A DNA stretch of 64,000 bases from Allosphingosinicella indica (GCF_900177405.1 NZ_LT840185.1:372001-436000), one strand, 5' to 3'. Shown: positions 32,643 through 42,037, numbered from the stretch's first letter. Numbers and translations: made by a program. Notes: generated by a model from the sequence alone, not told the origin.

Positions 32643-33020
32643 AACGAAACTACCAACCTCGGCATAGCTTGGACGGCCGGATTATGCCCCGGCCGTCACG
32701 TAAGTCTTAACGACCTCAAGTCAACTGGTCGGCTCCGAGACCGGCCACCGCGGACAGCAGATGGACCGGCCCCGGCAGTGACGGGAGTGGCGCCTAAGGA
32801 CACGGACGCGAAGCCACTTCAACCTAGCAACCTTACGGTATCGTTCCGATCACGGGCCGGAAAAGAACGTTTGTTCCAAAGGATGCGGCGAAACGACGCC
32901 GTACCGCGACCAGTGCGTCGCAAAGGTGACCTCATTCATTGAGTCGCAACCCCGCGCGCGATACTTTTCAGATGCGATTGCACTGGGGAGGGTGAAGCGA
33001 TTTTCACGCGCAGAAATTTA
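32643..33020. other. 378-base intergenic region without a recognised gene
   Basis: No convincing coding frame is present. It lies between the divergent FixJ-type regulator and an L,D-transpeptidase and is less GC-rich than the surroundings. It contains a dyad GAACGTTTGTTC (32865-32876), a shorter GTTTC/GAAAC pair at the regulator start, and GGGGAGG (32985-32991), which is probably the ribosome-binding site of the downstream gene. Confidence 0.55.
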
Positions 33021-33608
33021 TTGGTTACTGGCGCCGCGGCGGGCTTGTCGGCCACTGTTCCGGCCCGGGCGATGGCGACCGTTTTCCCGTCGCAGCCGCA
33101 GATCGACCCGAGTCTCAAGCAGCGCGCGCTCGATGCGCTGGCCGCAAAGGGCAACAGCATCGCCTATAAGGATGTTGTGGGGATCGTCGATTTCCGCCGC
33201 GCCTCGCGGGATCCTCGCTTCTATCTGGTCGAAATGGCGAGCGGGATGACCACCAGCTATCATTGCGCGCACGGCCGCGGGTCCGATCCGACCCACAGCG
33301 GCTATCTCGAGCGTTTCTCGAACGAGATCGGATCGGAAGCGACGTCGCGCGGGTCGTTCGTCACCGGCGACGTTTATTACGGGAAGTATGGCCGTTCGCT
33401 GCGCCTGACGGGGCTCGATCCCGACAATTACAACGCCGACGCGCGGGCCATCGTCGTTCACAGTGCGCGCTATGCCGAGGACGAGCAGATCGCCCGCTTC
33501 GGCAAGCTCGGCCGCTCCGAGGGCTGTTTCGCGCTCTCGCAGATCAGCCTGCAATATGTGCTGCTGAAGCTCGGCCCCGGCCGTTTGCTTTATTCCGACA
33601 AGGTCTGA
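33021..33608 (+). CDS. YkuD_2-type murein L,D-transpeptidase catalytic-domain protein
   Basis: This exported protein of about 195 residues matches the PF13645-like family. The conserved segments are VDFRRASRDPRFYLVEMASG, HGRGSD and the catalytic GKLGRSEGCFAL, whose Cys and preceding residues are the active site. TTG 33021 is the first conventional start, but it cuts into the export signal. Reading back, the same frame gives FTRRNLLVTGAAAGL, a twin-arginine-like signal, and an ATT codon at 33000 sits eight bases after GGGGAGG. A rare ATT start or a one-base error near 33000 is therefore possible. It should modify peptidoglycan cross-links or anchor proteins. Confidence 0.8.
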   Translation: MVTGAAAGLSATVPARAMATVFPSQPQIDPSLKQRALDALAAKGNSIAYKDVVGIVDFRRASRDPRFYLVEMASGMTTSYHCAHGRGSDPTHSGYLERFSNEIGSEATSRGSFVTGDVYYGKYGRSLRLTGLDPDNYNADARAIVVHSARYAEDEQIARFGKLGRSEGCFALSQISLQYVLLKLGPGRLLYSDKV

Positions 33609-33635
33609 CCGGCCCCGCCCGCAGGGGCGCGCCGA

Positions 33636-34889
33636 TCAGTTCGCGGCCAGCTTCGTCACGCCGCTCCGGTCCGCCAGCGCGGTCGCCACCGGTTTGTCGC
33701 GGCCGTAGATGTCGCTGTAGGCGATCACCTCGTTCTTGTCGGCCACCGCCGCGGCGGTGAAATAGGTGATGTAGACCGGGATCGGCGCGGCGAGATTGGC
33801 CTGGACCGTCTTGCCCGACGCCAACGTCTCATTGATCTTGGCGGTATCCCACAGCGACGCGTCCTCGAGCAGGATGCCGGTGAAGCCGATCGCATCCTCG
33901 GTGCGGATGCAGCCGTGGCTGTAGGCACGCATCTGTTTGTCGAAGAGGCCCTTGGCGTTGGTGTCGTGCAGATAGATGGCGTGCGGGTTGGGCATCACCA
34001 GCTTGACCTTGCCGAGCGCGTTGGCCGGGCCGGGCGGCTGGCGGTAGCGGAAACCGTTCTCACCGACCTTGACGCGGACATAGCCCTTCTTGCCCGCCAC
34101 TTCCTTATTGATGCTGGCGGGCACCTCCCACCAGGGATTGAAGATCGCGCCGGAGATCGTGGCGTTGAGTTGCGGCGTTGCGGTCTTGACCGCTCCCGCG
34201 ACCGCGCGGCGGCGGGCGATCACCCGGCCGTCCTCGACCAGCGCGACCGAATAGGCGGGCACGTTGACGATGACATATTTGCGGCCGAGATCGCGCGGCA
34301 GCCAGCGCCACCGATCCATGTTGACGCGGATCTTGTCGCGCTTGGCGGCATCGGTGGTGCCCGCGAGCACCGACTTCAGCTCCTGATATTGCGGGTGCGT
34401 CGGCAGCAGCGCGTTCAGCGTGTCGTGGACACTGTGCTGCTGCACCGCGCGCTCCATCATCGCATATTGCTCGTTGCCGTTGAGATCGGGGTCCTCGATG
34501 TGCCAGTCGATCCGCGCATCACCGCGGACATGGCCGAGCGCCAGATCCGACGAAAGCTTGAGGAAGGTCTGCGTGGCAACGCTGTCGAGCCGCGCGGCAT
34601 CGCCCCCGTCGATCGCCTGGCGCAGCGCATCGGGCGCGTAATCGGCGGGATCGAGCCCCTCCTCGCCGACGCGCTGGACATAGGCCAGCAGATCCTCGGC
34701 ATCGCGCTTCGGCCAGGAGACGGTGATCGGCGACACCAGCGGCGCGGCGCCCGGATCGGCGGGCCGCATCGCCGGCGGCGGCGGCGCGACCGGAACGATC
34801 TGCCCTGCGCCAACAGGATCCTGCTGCGCGGCGATCGGCGCGGCACTGGCGAGCAGCGGAAGAAGAATGGCGAGACGACGGATATGCAT
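33636..34889 (-). CDS. L,D-transpeptidase, YcbB-like
   Basis: This 417-residue periplasmic protein has a signal peptide (1-21), a helical N-terminal region like the peptidoglycan-binding part of YcbB/LdtD proteins, and a C-terminal YkuD catalytic domain (about 200-370). The domain holds YVIVNVPAYSVALVEDG, LPNPHAIYLHDT-type sequence and the active site YSHGCIRTEDA. It forms 3-3 cross-links in peptidoglycan. It is convergent with the smaller transpeptidase of a different subfamily, with only 27 bases between the stops. The pairing suggests a local focus on wall cross-linking, but they are not in one operon. Confidence 0.92.
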   Translation of the reverse strand: MHIRRLAILLPLLASAAPIAAQQDPVGAGQIVPVAPPPPAMRPADPGAAPLVSPITVSWPKRDAEDLLAYVQRVGEEGLDPADYAPDALRQAIDGGDAARLDSVATQTFLKLSSDLALGHVRGDARIDWHIEDPDLNGNEQYAMMERAVQQHSVHDTLNALLPTHPQYQELKSVLAGTTDAAKRDKIRVNMDRWRWLPRDLGRKYVIVNVPAYSVALVEDGRVIARRRAVAGAVKTATPQLNATISGAIFNPWWEVPASINKEVAGKKGYVRVKVGENGFRYRQPPGPANALGKVKLVMPNPHAIYLHDTNAKGLFDKQMRAYSHGCIRTEDAIGFTGILLEDASLWDTAKINETLASGKTVQANLAAPIPVYITYFTAAAVADKNEVIAYSDIYGRDKPVATALADRSGVTKLAAN

Positions 34890-34997
34890 GAGGGCCCCTT
34901 ACCCTAAACTGCCGATCCGCGCCAAGCACGGCATCGGTTCGCCGCAGTCCTGCACCGTCCAGCCTGAACAGCGCGCGAACGGGCCGTCGCGCGCCGT

Positions 34998-35855
34998 TCA
35001 GCCGAGCCGTTCGGTGACCGCTTGGCCAAACAGCGCCCCGGCGGCGGGATCATGCTCCAGATAGAGGTCCGGCTCGATCGCCTCCATCTCGATGAGCAGC
35101 AGAGCGCCTTCGTGCCGGACGAGATCGATACGTGCATAGAGCAGCGGCTTGCCCGCCGCGGTTAGTACGGCTTCCGCGGCTGCAAGTTCGTCCGGCGCCG
35201 CCTCGTGCCGGGTGATGATGCCGTCGAACTCGGGCTGGACGCGGAAATCGCCGGGCTGCGGGCGCTTGCGGATCGCGTGGCTGAACCGGCCGCCGAAATA
35301 GAGCAGCGACAGCTCGCCGCCCGCCTCGATATCCGGAAGGAAGGGCTGGATGATCGCGGCGCCCGTCGGCCCCGCATCGATCGGATCGCCAGGCGACCAG
35401 CGGATCGTCTGCCACGCGCCGGAGGAGAAACGCGGCTTGGCGACGAGTTTATCGGTGCAGAACGCCGCGGCGGCGACCGCCATCTCGTCCGGCGTGACGC
35501 GATCGACGTAGCGCGCGGGAACGACCGGTGCGCCGCGCTCCGCCAGCATGCCGAGATAGACCTTGTCGGCGTTCCAGCGCAGCACCTCCGGCCCGTTGGC
35601 GAGGCGCACGCTCGCCGCTTTCCAGCCCGATACCATGTCGCGCCAGCGCTCCGGCTGCTTGGGATAGCCCCAGGCGAGCAGCGGCAGCACGAGATCGGCC
35701 GCGGTAAGGTCGCCCGCATCGGTCCAGGGCCGATGGTCCACCGCATAGCCCAGCGCGCGGAGCGGTGCGGCGTTGCGGTCGAGCACTGCGGGCCAGCGCA
35801 TCGCCGCTTCCGGCCCCGCCGGGTCGGGCGTGAGGATCACGACCCGCCGCGTCAT
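34998..35855 (-). CDS. ATP-grasp ligase, RimK/glutathione-synthetase-like
   Basis: This 285-residue protein has an N-terminal pre-ATP-grasp region with many Asp and Pro residues. The ATP-grasp core has the nucleotide Lys in DKLVAKPRFSSG, the acidic IIQPFLPDIEAGGELSLLYF and the C-terminal metal site YARIDLVRHEGALLLIEMEAIEPD. The enzyme should join a carboxylate to an amine with ATP. The substrate is unknown; relatives I recall include DcsG, which closes D-cycloserine, but this does not prove that role. It is the last gene of a three-gene operon, with an ATGA overlap to the aminotransferase. Confidence 0.82.
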   Translation of the reverse strand: MTRRVVILTPDPAGPEAAMRWPAVLDRNAAPLRALGYAVDHRPWTDAGDLTAADLVLPLLAWGYPKQPERWRDMVSGWKAASVRLANGPEVLRWNADKVYLGMLAERGAPVVPARYVDRVTPDEMAVAAAAFCTDKLVAKPRFSSGAWQTIRWSPGDPIDAGPTGAAIIQPFLPDIEAGGELSLLYFGGRFSHAIRKRPQPGDFRVQPEFDGIITRHEAAPDELAAAEAVLTAAGKPLLYARIDLVRHEGALLLIEMEAIEPDLYLEHDPAAGALFGQAVTERLG

Positions 35856-37006
35856 GCAAACAGCGACCGCGCCGCCGCCAACCGCTTCAGCCCTTCGTCG
35901 ATCGTCTCCTGCTTCTTGGCAAAGCAGAGGCGGATCACGTTGGTCACCGGTGTTTCCTCGAAGAAGGCAGTTAGCGGGATAGCGGCGATCCCGGCTTCGC
36001 GCACCGCGCGTTCGCAAAAGGTGAGATCGTCCGCCGCGATGCCCGACGCGGTGAGATCGACGCAGAGGAAATAGGAGCCCTCACCCGGCAGAACCACATA
36101 GCCCGCGTCGGCAAGCCCGTCCGCGAGCCGGTCGCGTGCCACAGCGAAGGCCGCGCGCATGTCGCGATAATAGGCCTCGTCCTTGCCGAGCCCGTAGGCG
36201 ACCGCAGCCTGGAGATTGGGCGGTGTGGTGAAGGTGACGAACTGGTGCGCCTTGGTGATCGGATCGCCGAGCGCCGCCGGCGCCGCGATCCAGCCGACCT
36301 TCCAGCCGGTCAGCGAGAAGATCTTGCCGGCCGATCCCACCTTCACCGTGCGATCACTCATTCCCGGCAGGCTAGCCAGCGGCAGGTGCGCCGCGCCGCC
36401 CGGCATGACATGCTCCCAAACCTCATCGCTGAGCACGATGAGATCGCGCGCCACGCAGACCTCGGCGAGCGCCGTAAGTTCGTCCTGGCTGAAAGCACGA
36501 CCGGTAGGATTATGCGGATTGTTGAAGACGACAAGCCGCGTGCGCGGCGTGAGCGCGGCCTCGATCGCCTCTCGCGTGATCCGCCACTCGGGCGGGCGCA
36601 ACGCCACGTAGCGCGGCACGCCGCCCCCGCGCCGCACCATCGGAACATAGGCATCATAGAGGGGCTGGAAGAGCAGCACCTCGTCCCCCGGCTCGATCAG
36701 CGCGAGCAGCGCCGACGCCAGCGCTTCCGTGGCGCCCGAAGTGACGGTGATCTCGTCGGGCGCATAAGCGATGCCCTGATGCTGGCTGTAATGATCTGCC
36801 ACTGCCGCGCGGAGTTCGGGAAGCCCCCGCATCGGCGGATATTGGCTCGCGGCGCCGGTGAGCAGCTCCGCCGCCTTCGCGACGACATCCTCGGGCCAGC
36901 CGAAATCGGGGAAGCCTTGGCCGAGATTGACCGCGCCAAGCTCACGCGCGGCGAGCGACATCCGCTCGAACACCGAGGTCGGGATATCTCGGAATAGCGG
37001 GTTCAT
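35852..37006 (-). CDS. Class I/II PLP-dependent aminotransferase
   Basis: This 384-residue aminotransferase belongs to fold type I, nearest to the methionine/kynurenine-type enzymes (YbdL, CcbL-like), with the start FERMSLAARELGAVNLGQGFPDF. VTSGATEAL, FNNPHNPTGRAF and the PLP-lysine segment SAGKIFSLTGWKVGW are clear, and the C-terminal Arg in NVIRLCFAK binds the carboxylate. A role in transamination of a methionine-like or aromatic amino acid is likely. It overlaps by four bases both the DUF72 gene before it and the ATP-grasp gene after it. Confidence 0.9.
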   Translation of the reverse strand: MNPLFRDIPTSVFERMSLAARELGAVNLGQGFPDFGWPEDVVAKAAELLTGAASQYPPMRGLPELRAAVADHYSQHQGIAYAPDEITVTSGATEALASALLALIEPGDEVLLFQPLYDAYVPMVRRGGGVPRYVALRPPEWRITREAIEAALTPRTRLVVFNNPHNPTGRAFSQDELTALAEVCVARDLIVLSDEVWEHVMPGGAAHLPLASLPGMSDRTVKVGSAGKIFSLTGWKVGWIAAPAALGDPITKAHQFVTFTTPPNLQAAVAYGLGKDEAYYRDMRAAFAVARDRLADGLADAGYVVLPGEGSYFLCVDLTASGIAADDLTFCERAVREAGIAAIPLTAFFEETPVTNVIRLCFAKKQETIDEGLKRLAAARSLFA

Positions 37007-37746
37007 AGCCGGGCGATCAGCGCCTCTGCTGCGGCCGGCGCACGCACCTTCGCGCCGTTGATCATGAACAGATAGGCGTCGCGGCCGTCCTTCGCCCACC
37101 CCGTTGCCTGCCCGGCGAAGCCGTCGAGCGCGGCGGCGGGATAGCCGGTTTTCACTTTCTCCTTGGCATCCTGCAGCCGGGCGTAACGGAACTCGGCGGT
37201 GTCCGCGTCGAAACAGGGATGCTCTTTCGAATCCGCGTAGACGATCGCGACACCCGCCTTGCGCGCCATCTCGGCGAAAGCGGGATCAGCGAAACTTTCG
37301 TGGCGCGGCTCGAGCGCGTGGCGGAGCGGGACGCCGGCATGGCTTTTGGGCAGCAGCGCAATGAAGGCGCGCATGTCGTCGGGATCGAACTGCTTGGTGC
37401 CCATGAACTGCCAGAGGATCGGCCCGAGCTTCGGGCCTAGCTCGGTCAACCCCTGGCCGACGAACTTCTCCACCGCCTCCCCAGCTTCGGCGAGGACGCG
37501 GCGGTTGGTGCAGAAGCGGCTCGCCTTGACCGCGAAGCGGAAGCCGTCGGGCACCGCCTCCGCCCATTTGGCAAACGTCTCGGGCTTCTGCAGCCGGTAA
37601 TAGGTCGCATTGACCTCGGTCGCGGTGAGATGCTCGCCGACATAGTGGAGCTGCTTCGCCTTGGGCCATTTGTCGGGGAAGAAGGTGCCCCGCCAAGGCT
37701 CATAGTCCCAGCCGCCGATGCCGACGAAGATGCTGCCGCGCGCCAT
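37003..37746 (-). CDS. DUF72 (YecE-like) protein
   Basis: This 247-residue TIM-barrel-like protein has the family start FVGIGGWDYEPWRGTFFPD, VNATYYRLQ, FRFAVKASRF and the C-terminal YLFMINGAK. The function of DUF72 is unknown. It opens the three-gene overlapping operon with the aminotransferase and the ATP-grasp ligase. This arrangement might hint at a common small-molecule pathway, but DUF72 genes occur in many contexts. Confidence 0.9.
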   Translation of the reverse strand: MARGSIFVGIGGWDYEPWRGTFFPDKWPKAKQLHYVGEHLTATEVNATYYRLQKPETFAKWAEAVPDGFRFAVKASRFCTNRRVLAEAGEAVEKFVGQGLTELGPKLGPILWQFMGTKQFDPDDMRAFIALLPKSHAGVPLRHALEPRHESFADPAFAEMARKAGVAIVYADSKEHPCFDADTAEFRYARLQDAKEKVKTGYPAAALDGFAGQATGWAKDGRDAYLFMINGAKVRAPAAAEALIARL

Positions 37747-37792
37747 GCTCCACCCCTAGTCAGCCATCGGGCGCCAAGCTACCCCTTCGCAC

Positions 37793-39028
37793 ATGATCCG
37801 GAGCGACATTCTTATCGTGGGCGCGGGCCATGGCGGCGCGCAGGCGGCGATCGCGCTGCGCCAAGGCGGATATGACGGCAGCATCACGATCGTCGGCGAC
37901 GAACCCGAGTTGCCCTACGAGCGGCCACCCCTCTCGAAGGATTATCTCGCCGGCAACAAACCGTTCGAGCGGATGCTGATCCGCCCTCCTGCCTTCTGGG
38001 CGGAACGCGCGGTGGAAATCGTCACCGGCGTTGCGGTCGAGGCGGTCGATCCCGCGACGCATGAAGCACGTCTCTCGAACTGTGCAACGATCGGTTACGG
38101 CACGATGATCTGGGCAACTGGGGGGCGACCGCGGTCGCTGGTTTGCGGCGGCACGGACCTGGCCGGCATCCACGCCGTGCGCAGCCGCGCCGACGTCGAC
38201 CGGATGATCGTCGAACTAGCGGAGCCGCGGCGTGTCGCGGTCATAGGCGGCGGCTATATCGGGCTCGAGGCGGCGGCGGTGCTGACCGAGCTCGGCCACC
38301 GCGTCGTGCTGCTGGAAGCGATGGACCGCGTTCTGGCGCGCGTCGCGGGGCCGCCGATATCGCGCTTCTACGAAGCCGAGCACCGCGCGCAGGGCGTCGA
38401 CGTGCGGTTAGGCGTGACGGTGGATTGCATCGAGGGTGCGGAAGACCGCGTGCGGGGCGTCCGGCTCGCCGACGGAACGACGATCGACGCCGACATAGCC
38501 ATCGTCGGTATCGGCATCGATCCTGCCGTGGGTCCGCTCATGGAGGCGGGCGCGGAATGCTCCAATGGCGTCCACGTTGATGAATATTGCCGGACCAGCC
38601 TGCCCCACATCTATGCGATCGGCGACTGTGCGGCGCACGAGAACCGGTTCGCGGGCGCACGCGTCCGTATCGAATCCGTGCAGAACGCCACCGACCAGGC
38701 GGCCACCGCAGCCCGCGCGATTCTCGGCATGCCGGAGCCTTACGCCGCCGTGCCCTGGTTCTGGTCCAACCAATATGATCTCAGACTGCAGACGGTGGGG
38801 CTTTCCGCCAGGCATGACGATCTCGTCGTCCGCGGAGATCCGGCGGCGCGCAGCTTCGCGGTTATCTATCTGAAAGGAGGCCGGGTGCTCGCGCTGGATT
38901 GCGTCAACGCGACCAAGGATTACGTCCAAGGCCGCAAGCTGGTGACCGATGCGATGGCGGTGGACCGAGATCGCCTTGCCGATGCCGCGACGCCGCTCAA
39001 GTCGCTGCACGAAGAGATGGTGGCATGA
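37793..39028 (+). CDS. Ferredoxin/rubredoxin-reductase-type FAD oxidoreductase
   Basis: This 411-residue flavoprotein has two dinucleotide folds: the N-terminal FAD site [18 protein letters not shown] and the internal NADH site [43 protein letters not shown] and the C-terminal [14 protein letters not shown] are typical of reductases that pass electrons from NADH to ferredoxins of P450 or aromatic-ring dioxygenase systems. No ferredoxin, P450 or oxygenase gene is adjacent, so the partner must be elsewhere. The stop overlaps the start of a serine-hydrolase gene. Confidence 0.9.
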   Translation: MIRSDILIVGAGHGGAQAAIALRQGGYDGSITIVGDEPELPYERPPLSKDYLAGNKPFERMLIRPPAFWAERAVEIVTGVAVEAVDPATHEARLSNCATIGYGTMIWATGGRPRSLVCGGTDLAGIHAVRSRADVDRMIVELAEPRRVAVIGGGYIGLEAAAVLTELGHRVVLLEAMDRVLARVAGPPISRFYEAEHRAQGVDVRLGVTVDCIEGAEDRVRGVRLADGTTIDADIAIVGIGIDPAVGPLMEAGAECSNGVHVDEYCRTSLPHIYAIGDCAAHENRFAGARVRIESVQNATDQAATAARAILGMPEPYAAVPWFWSNQYDLRLQTVGLSARHDDLVVRGDPAARSFAVIYLKGGRVLALDCVNATKDYVQGRKLVTDAMAVDRDRLADAATPLKSLHEEMVA

Positions 39029-40197
39029 TCCGCGCCTTTGCCGCGTTGCTCCTCCTCGGCGGCTGCACGACTATCTCGCGCGACGCGGCGCCGCCCGCGC
39101 ATCAAGCGGCGGCGTGGGTACAGTTTGACACGACCGGCATTACCGCCTCCGGTGCAGATGGCATGGCGGCGCCCGGTCGCCATCTTACCATCGACGATCC
39201 GGTGCGGATCGCGTCCATCTCGAAGCTGGTTGTCGCGCTCGGTGTGATGCGGCTGGTCGAGCAGGGCGTGCTCGATCTCGATGCGGACGTCTCACGCCAT
39301 CTTGGCTGGGAGTTGCGCAACCCGGCCTTCCCCGACGCACCAGTGACGTTGCGGTACCTGCTCTCGCATACCTCGGGCCTGCGCGACGATGTCGATTATG
39401 CGCTACCGCTCGATGTCACGCTGCGGGACGCGATTGCCGATCCCAAGGCGTTCGCTCCCGGCCATCCGCCCGGCGCCTTCTTCAAATATTCCAACCTCGG
39501 TTTTCCGGTGATCGCGACGGTGATGGAGCGCGCGACCGGCGAGCGGTTCGACCGGTTGATGGGCCGGCTTGTGATCCGGCCGCTCGGCCTCTCCGCCTGT
39601 TTCAACTGGCCGTCTTGTAGCGATGCGACGTTGGCGCGCGCCGTGGTGCTGACCGAGCCCGACGGAACGCCGATCCGCGACGATCTCGGCGGCAGGCAGC
39701 CCGCTTGCCCCGTCGTCCCCGCACGCGACGGCAGTTGCGACTGGCAGGCCTATCGCATCGGCACCAACGGCGCGCTCTTCTCGCCGCAGGGGGGCTTGCG
39801 CATCTCCGCGCGCGATCTCGCGGCGGTAGGCCGCCTGATCATCAATCGCGGCCGCCACAACGGCGCCGCATTCCTCTCGCCTGCCGGCATCGCGGAGATG
39901 ACCGGGCCGCAGTGGACGTTCGACGGCAGCAACGGCGACAGCGAAGCGGGTTTCTACTGCGCCTATGGGCTCGGCGTGCAGATCCTCGCCTACTGTCCGC
40001 CGCGCGACGACCTGTTCGGCGACGCGCGACCGCACTTGGGCCATGCTGGTGATGCCTATGGTCTGAAATCGGGCCTGTGGATCGATGGGAATCGCGGCGT
40101 CGCTTATTTCGCGACCGGAATCGCCGACGACGCGCCGCGCGGCCGTACCGCCTATCGGGCGATCGAGGAGTGGCTGGCGGTCCGCGCAAACCGCTGA
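39025..40197 (+). CDS. Beta-lactamase-fold serine hydrolase lipoprotein
   Basis: This 390-residue protein is a predicted lipoprotein (lipobox LLGGC, Cys14) with a class C beta-lactamase/esterase fold. The active-site Ser-x-x-Lys is Ser64-Ile-Ser-Lys67 (the segment [11 protein letters not shown]), followed by LLSHTSGL and the second motif YSN (in FKYSNLGFP). It may be an esterase, D-aminopeptidase or carboxypeptidase; true beta-lactamase activity is not implied. It is translationally coupled to the reductase upstream through an ATGA overlap. Confidence 0.88.
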   Translation: MIRAFAALLLLGGCTTISRDAAPPAHQAAAWVQFDTTGITASGADGMAAPGRHLTIDDPVRIASISKLVVALGVMRLVEQGVLDLDADVSRHLGWELRNPAFPDAPVTLRYLLSHTSGLRDDVDYALPLDVTLRDAIADPKAFAPGHPPGAFFKYSNLGFPVIATVMERATGERFDRLMGRLVIRPLGLSACFNWPSCSDATLARAVVLTEPDGTPIRDDLGGRQPACPVVPARDGSCDWQAYRIGTNGALFSPQGGLRISARDLAAVGRLIINRGRHNGAAFLSPAGIAEMTGPQWTFDGSNGDSEAGFYCAYGLGVQILAYCPPRDDLFGDARPHLGHAGDAYGLKSGLWIDGNRGVAYFATGIADDAPRGRTAYRAIEEWLAVRANR

Positions 40198-40266
40198 TTT
40201 GCGTGCTTCGCAACGCGTTTCGTGCTAAGTCGAAGCTCCGGGGGCGAGTCTGCAAGGAGACGAGCC

Positions 40267-40653
40267 ATGACCCTCCAGCAAGTGGGTCCCGATCTCGACT
40301 ATGCGCATGAGCTGATTTCGTCGCGGCGCGTGGAAGGCACGCCGGTTTATGACCGGGGCGGCAAGAAGATCGGCGCTATCCACTCGGTAATGATCGGCAA
40401 GACCAACGGCCAGGTCGCATACGCACTGATGTCGTTCGGCGGCTTTCTCGGCATGCGCGAGCATGTCCACCCGATCCCGTGGGACATGCTGCGCTATGAC
40501 ATGGACCATGACGGCTACACCGTCGATCTCGCCGCGGACCAGTTGAAGGATGCGCCGGCGCTGCACCTCGACGAAGCGGATCGCCCGCGCGACCGCGAAT
40601 ATGAGGAGCGGATGTACAATTATTACGACCGCCTGCCCTGGTGGGGCCTCTAG
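40267..40653 (+). CDS. PRC-barrel domain protein
   Basis: This 128-residue protein has a PRC-barrel domain of the stress/photosynthetic-reaction-centre type: VEGTPVYDRGGKKIGAIHSVMIG and VAYALMSFGGFLGM, then HPIPWDMLRYD. The C-terminus is acidic/basic with YYDRLPWW. It is soluble and its partner is unknown. AAGGAGA precedes ATG 40267, which decides the start. The 3' end overlaps the convergent oxidase by four bases. Confidence 0.88.
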   Translation: MTLQQVGPDLDYAHELISSRRVEGTPVYDRGGKKIGAIHSVMIGKTNGQVAYALMSFGGFLGMREHVHPIPWDMLRYDMDHDGYTVDLAADQLKDAPALHLDEADRPRDREYEERMYNYYDRLPWWGL

Positions 40654-41789
40654 GCTGAGACGAGCCGGTCGGGCGTGATATCGTCGCGCTCGACCGACAG
40701 CGCAGCAAGTTCGGCAGGCCATTCGCGGCCGAGGATCAGCGCCTCGGTGGCGAGCGCCATCGCTGGCGCGGTCTGGAGGCCGAAGCCCCCCTGCCCGGCC
40801 AGCCAGAAGAAGCCGGGCGCGTCGGGCGCGAAGCCGGCTACGGGCACGCGGTCCGCCGAGAAAGTCCTGAGGCCCGCCCAGCGGTGCTGGATGCGGCGCA
40901 CCTCCAGCGTCGTCCACTGCTCGGCGCGATGGGCGGCGAGCGCGACGTCATATTCCTCGGGGCTCGCATCCCCGGGAACGTCCTCGATCTCGTCGACCGG
41001 CGAGGCCATCAGCTTGCCGCCTTCGGGCAGCATGTAAAATTCGTCGGCCGCGGTCTTCACGAACGGCCAGCCGCGAGCGTCGACGCCTTCGGGCGGATCG
41101 ACGACGATGATCGTGCGGCGCAGCGGCGTGAGGCCGAGCGGCCGCACACCCGCCATCTCCGCCAAGCCGTCCGCCCATGCACCCGCTGCGTCGATCAGCA
41201 CCGGCGCGGACCAGCGGTCGCCCTTGCCATCGACCACCTCCCAGTCGCTGCCAGCTTTCCGCACCGAAGCGATGCGGCGCCCTGTCGAAACTTCGCCACC
41301 CGCGCCGCGCACCGCCCGCGCATAGCCTTGCAGCAAGGCATCGGAATCGAGCCGAAGACCACCGCGATCGACGACACCCGCCACCGTCGCCTCGCCGCCG
41401 AAACGCAGCACCGGGCATAGCGCCCGTATCTCGGCCTCGTCGACGCGCGCGATGGTGTCGGTGAAGCGCGCCATCTCCGCCTCCAGCGCGTCGAGCACCG
41501 GCAGCATCGCCTCGTTGGCCACGAACAGCGCCGGCGTCTGCCGTGCGAGCGGCACGTCGGCGAAGCCCTCGGGCGGTGCCTGGAAGACGGCGCGGCTGTA
41601 GGATGTCATGCCGCGCACCGGGCGGTTGCCAATGCCGTAATGCGCGAAGGTCGCGCTGCGCCCCGACGAATGATAGCCGACCGCGTCCTCCGCCTCGAGC
41701 ACGACGACGCGGCCCTGCGCGGCGAGCCGTGCCGCAGCGGAAAGGCCGGCGATGCCGCCGCCGACCACCAGGAATTCGGCCTGTGCCAT
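40650..41789 (-). CDS. DAO-family FAD-dependent oxidoreductase
   Basis: This 379-residue enzyme is of the D-amino-acid oxidase/glycine oxidase superfamily. The N-terminal FAD motif FLVVGGGIAGLSAAARLA is followed by EAEDAVGYHSSGRSATF, the family's substrate loop. The C-terminus has the second FAD segment AGQGGFGLQTAPAMA. The substrate is probably a secondary or D-amino acid. No signal peptide is present and the gene stands alone. It is convergent with the PRC-barrel gene. Confidence 0.87.
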   Translation of the reverse strand: MAQAEFLVVGGGIAGLSAAARLAAQGRVVVLEAEDAVGYHSSGRSATFAHYGIGNRPVRGMTSYSRAVFQAPPEGFADVPLARQTPALFVANEAMLPVLDALEAEMARFTDTIARVDEAEIRALCPVLRFGGEATVAGVVDRGGLRLDSDALLQGYARAVRGAGGEVSTGRRIASVRKAGSDWEVVDGKGDRWSAPVLIDAAGAWADGLAEMAGVRPLGLTPLRRTIIVVDPPEGVDARGWPFVKTAADEFYMLPEGGKLMASPVDEIEDVPGDASPEEYDVALAAHRAEQWTTLEVRRIQHRWAGLRTFSADRVPVAGFAPDAPGFFWLAGQGGFGLQTAPAMALATEALILGREWPAELAALSVERDDITPDRLVSA

Positions 41790-41843
41790 AGCGCGTGCCT
41801 TCTATGGCGTGCGGCCCCGCGGTCAATCCGCTTTCCCGTCCGC

Positions 41844-41877
41844 CGCTCGTCGAAGCCGGGCCGCGCTTCGTCGAGCG
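41844..41877. repeat. Inverted repeat in the oxidase/UrcA intergenic region
   Basis: CGCTCGTCGAAGC (41844-41856) and GCTTCGTCGAGCG (41865-41877) are inverse copies with one mismatch around an eight-base loop. A second short dyad GCCGTCG/CGACGGC lies at 41939-41963. Both sit in the 248-base gap between divergent genes and may be operators or remnants of an intergenic repeat. Confidence 0.5.
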
Positions 41878-42037
41878 CAGCCGCCCCCAGCCGAAGGATC
41901 GGCAGTCGCGGTCGATGCGCGCGGGCGGGAAGGACGGCGCCGTCGTAATCAGGATCCGACGGCAGTGATCGCCTGCCTAAACAGCCCCCGCCGGTCGGTT
42001 GCTGCCGTCGCCATACCTCGCAGGAAGGAACCAAAAG

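Noticed and set aside
32865-32876. LexA SOS box
   Set aside because: GAAC-N4-GTTC fits Gram-positive LexA, whereas alphaproteobacterial LexA recognises GTTC-N7-GTTC, and no SOS gene is adjacent.
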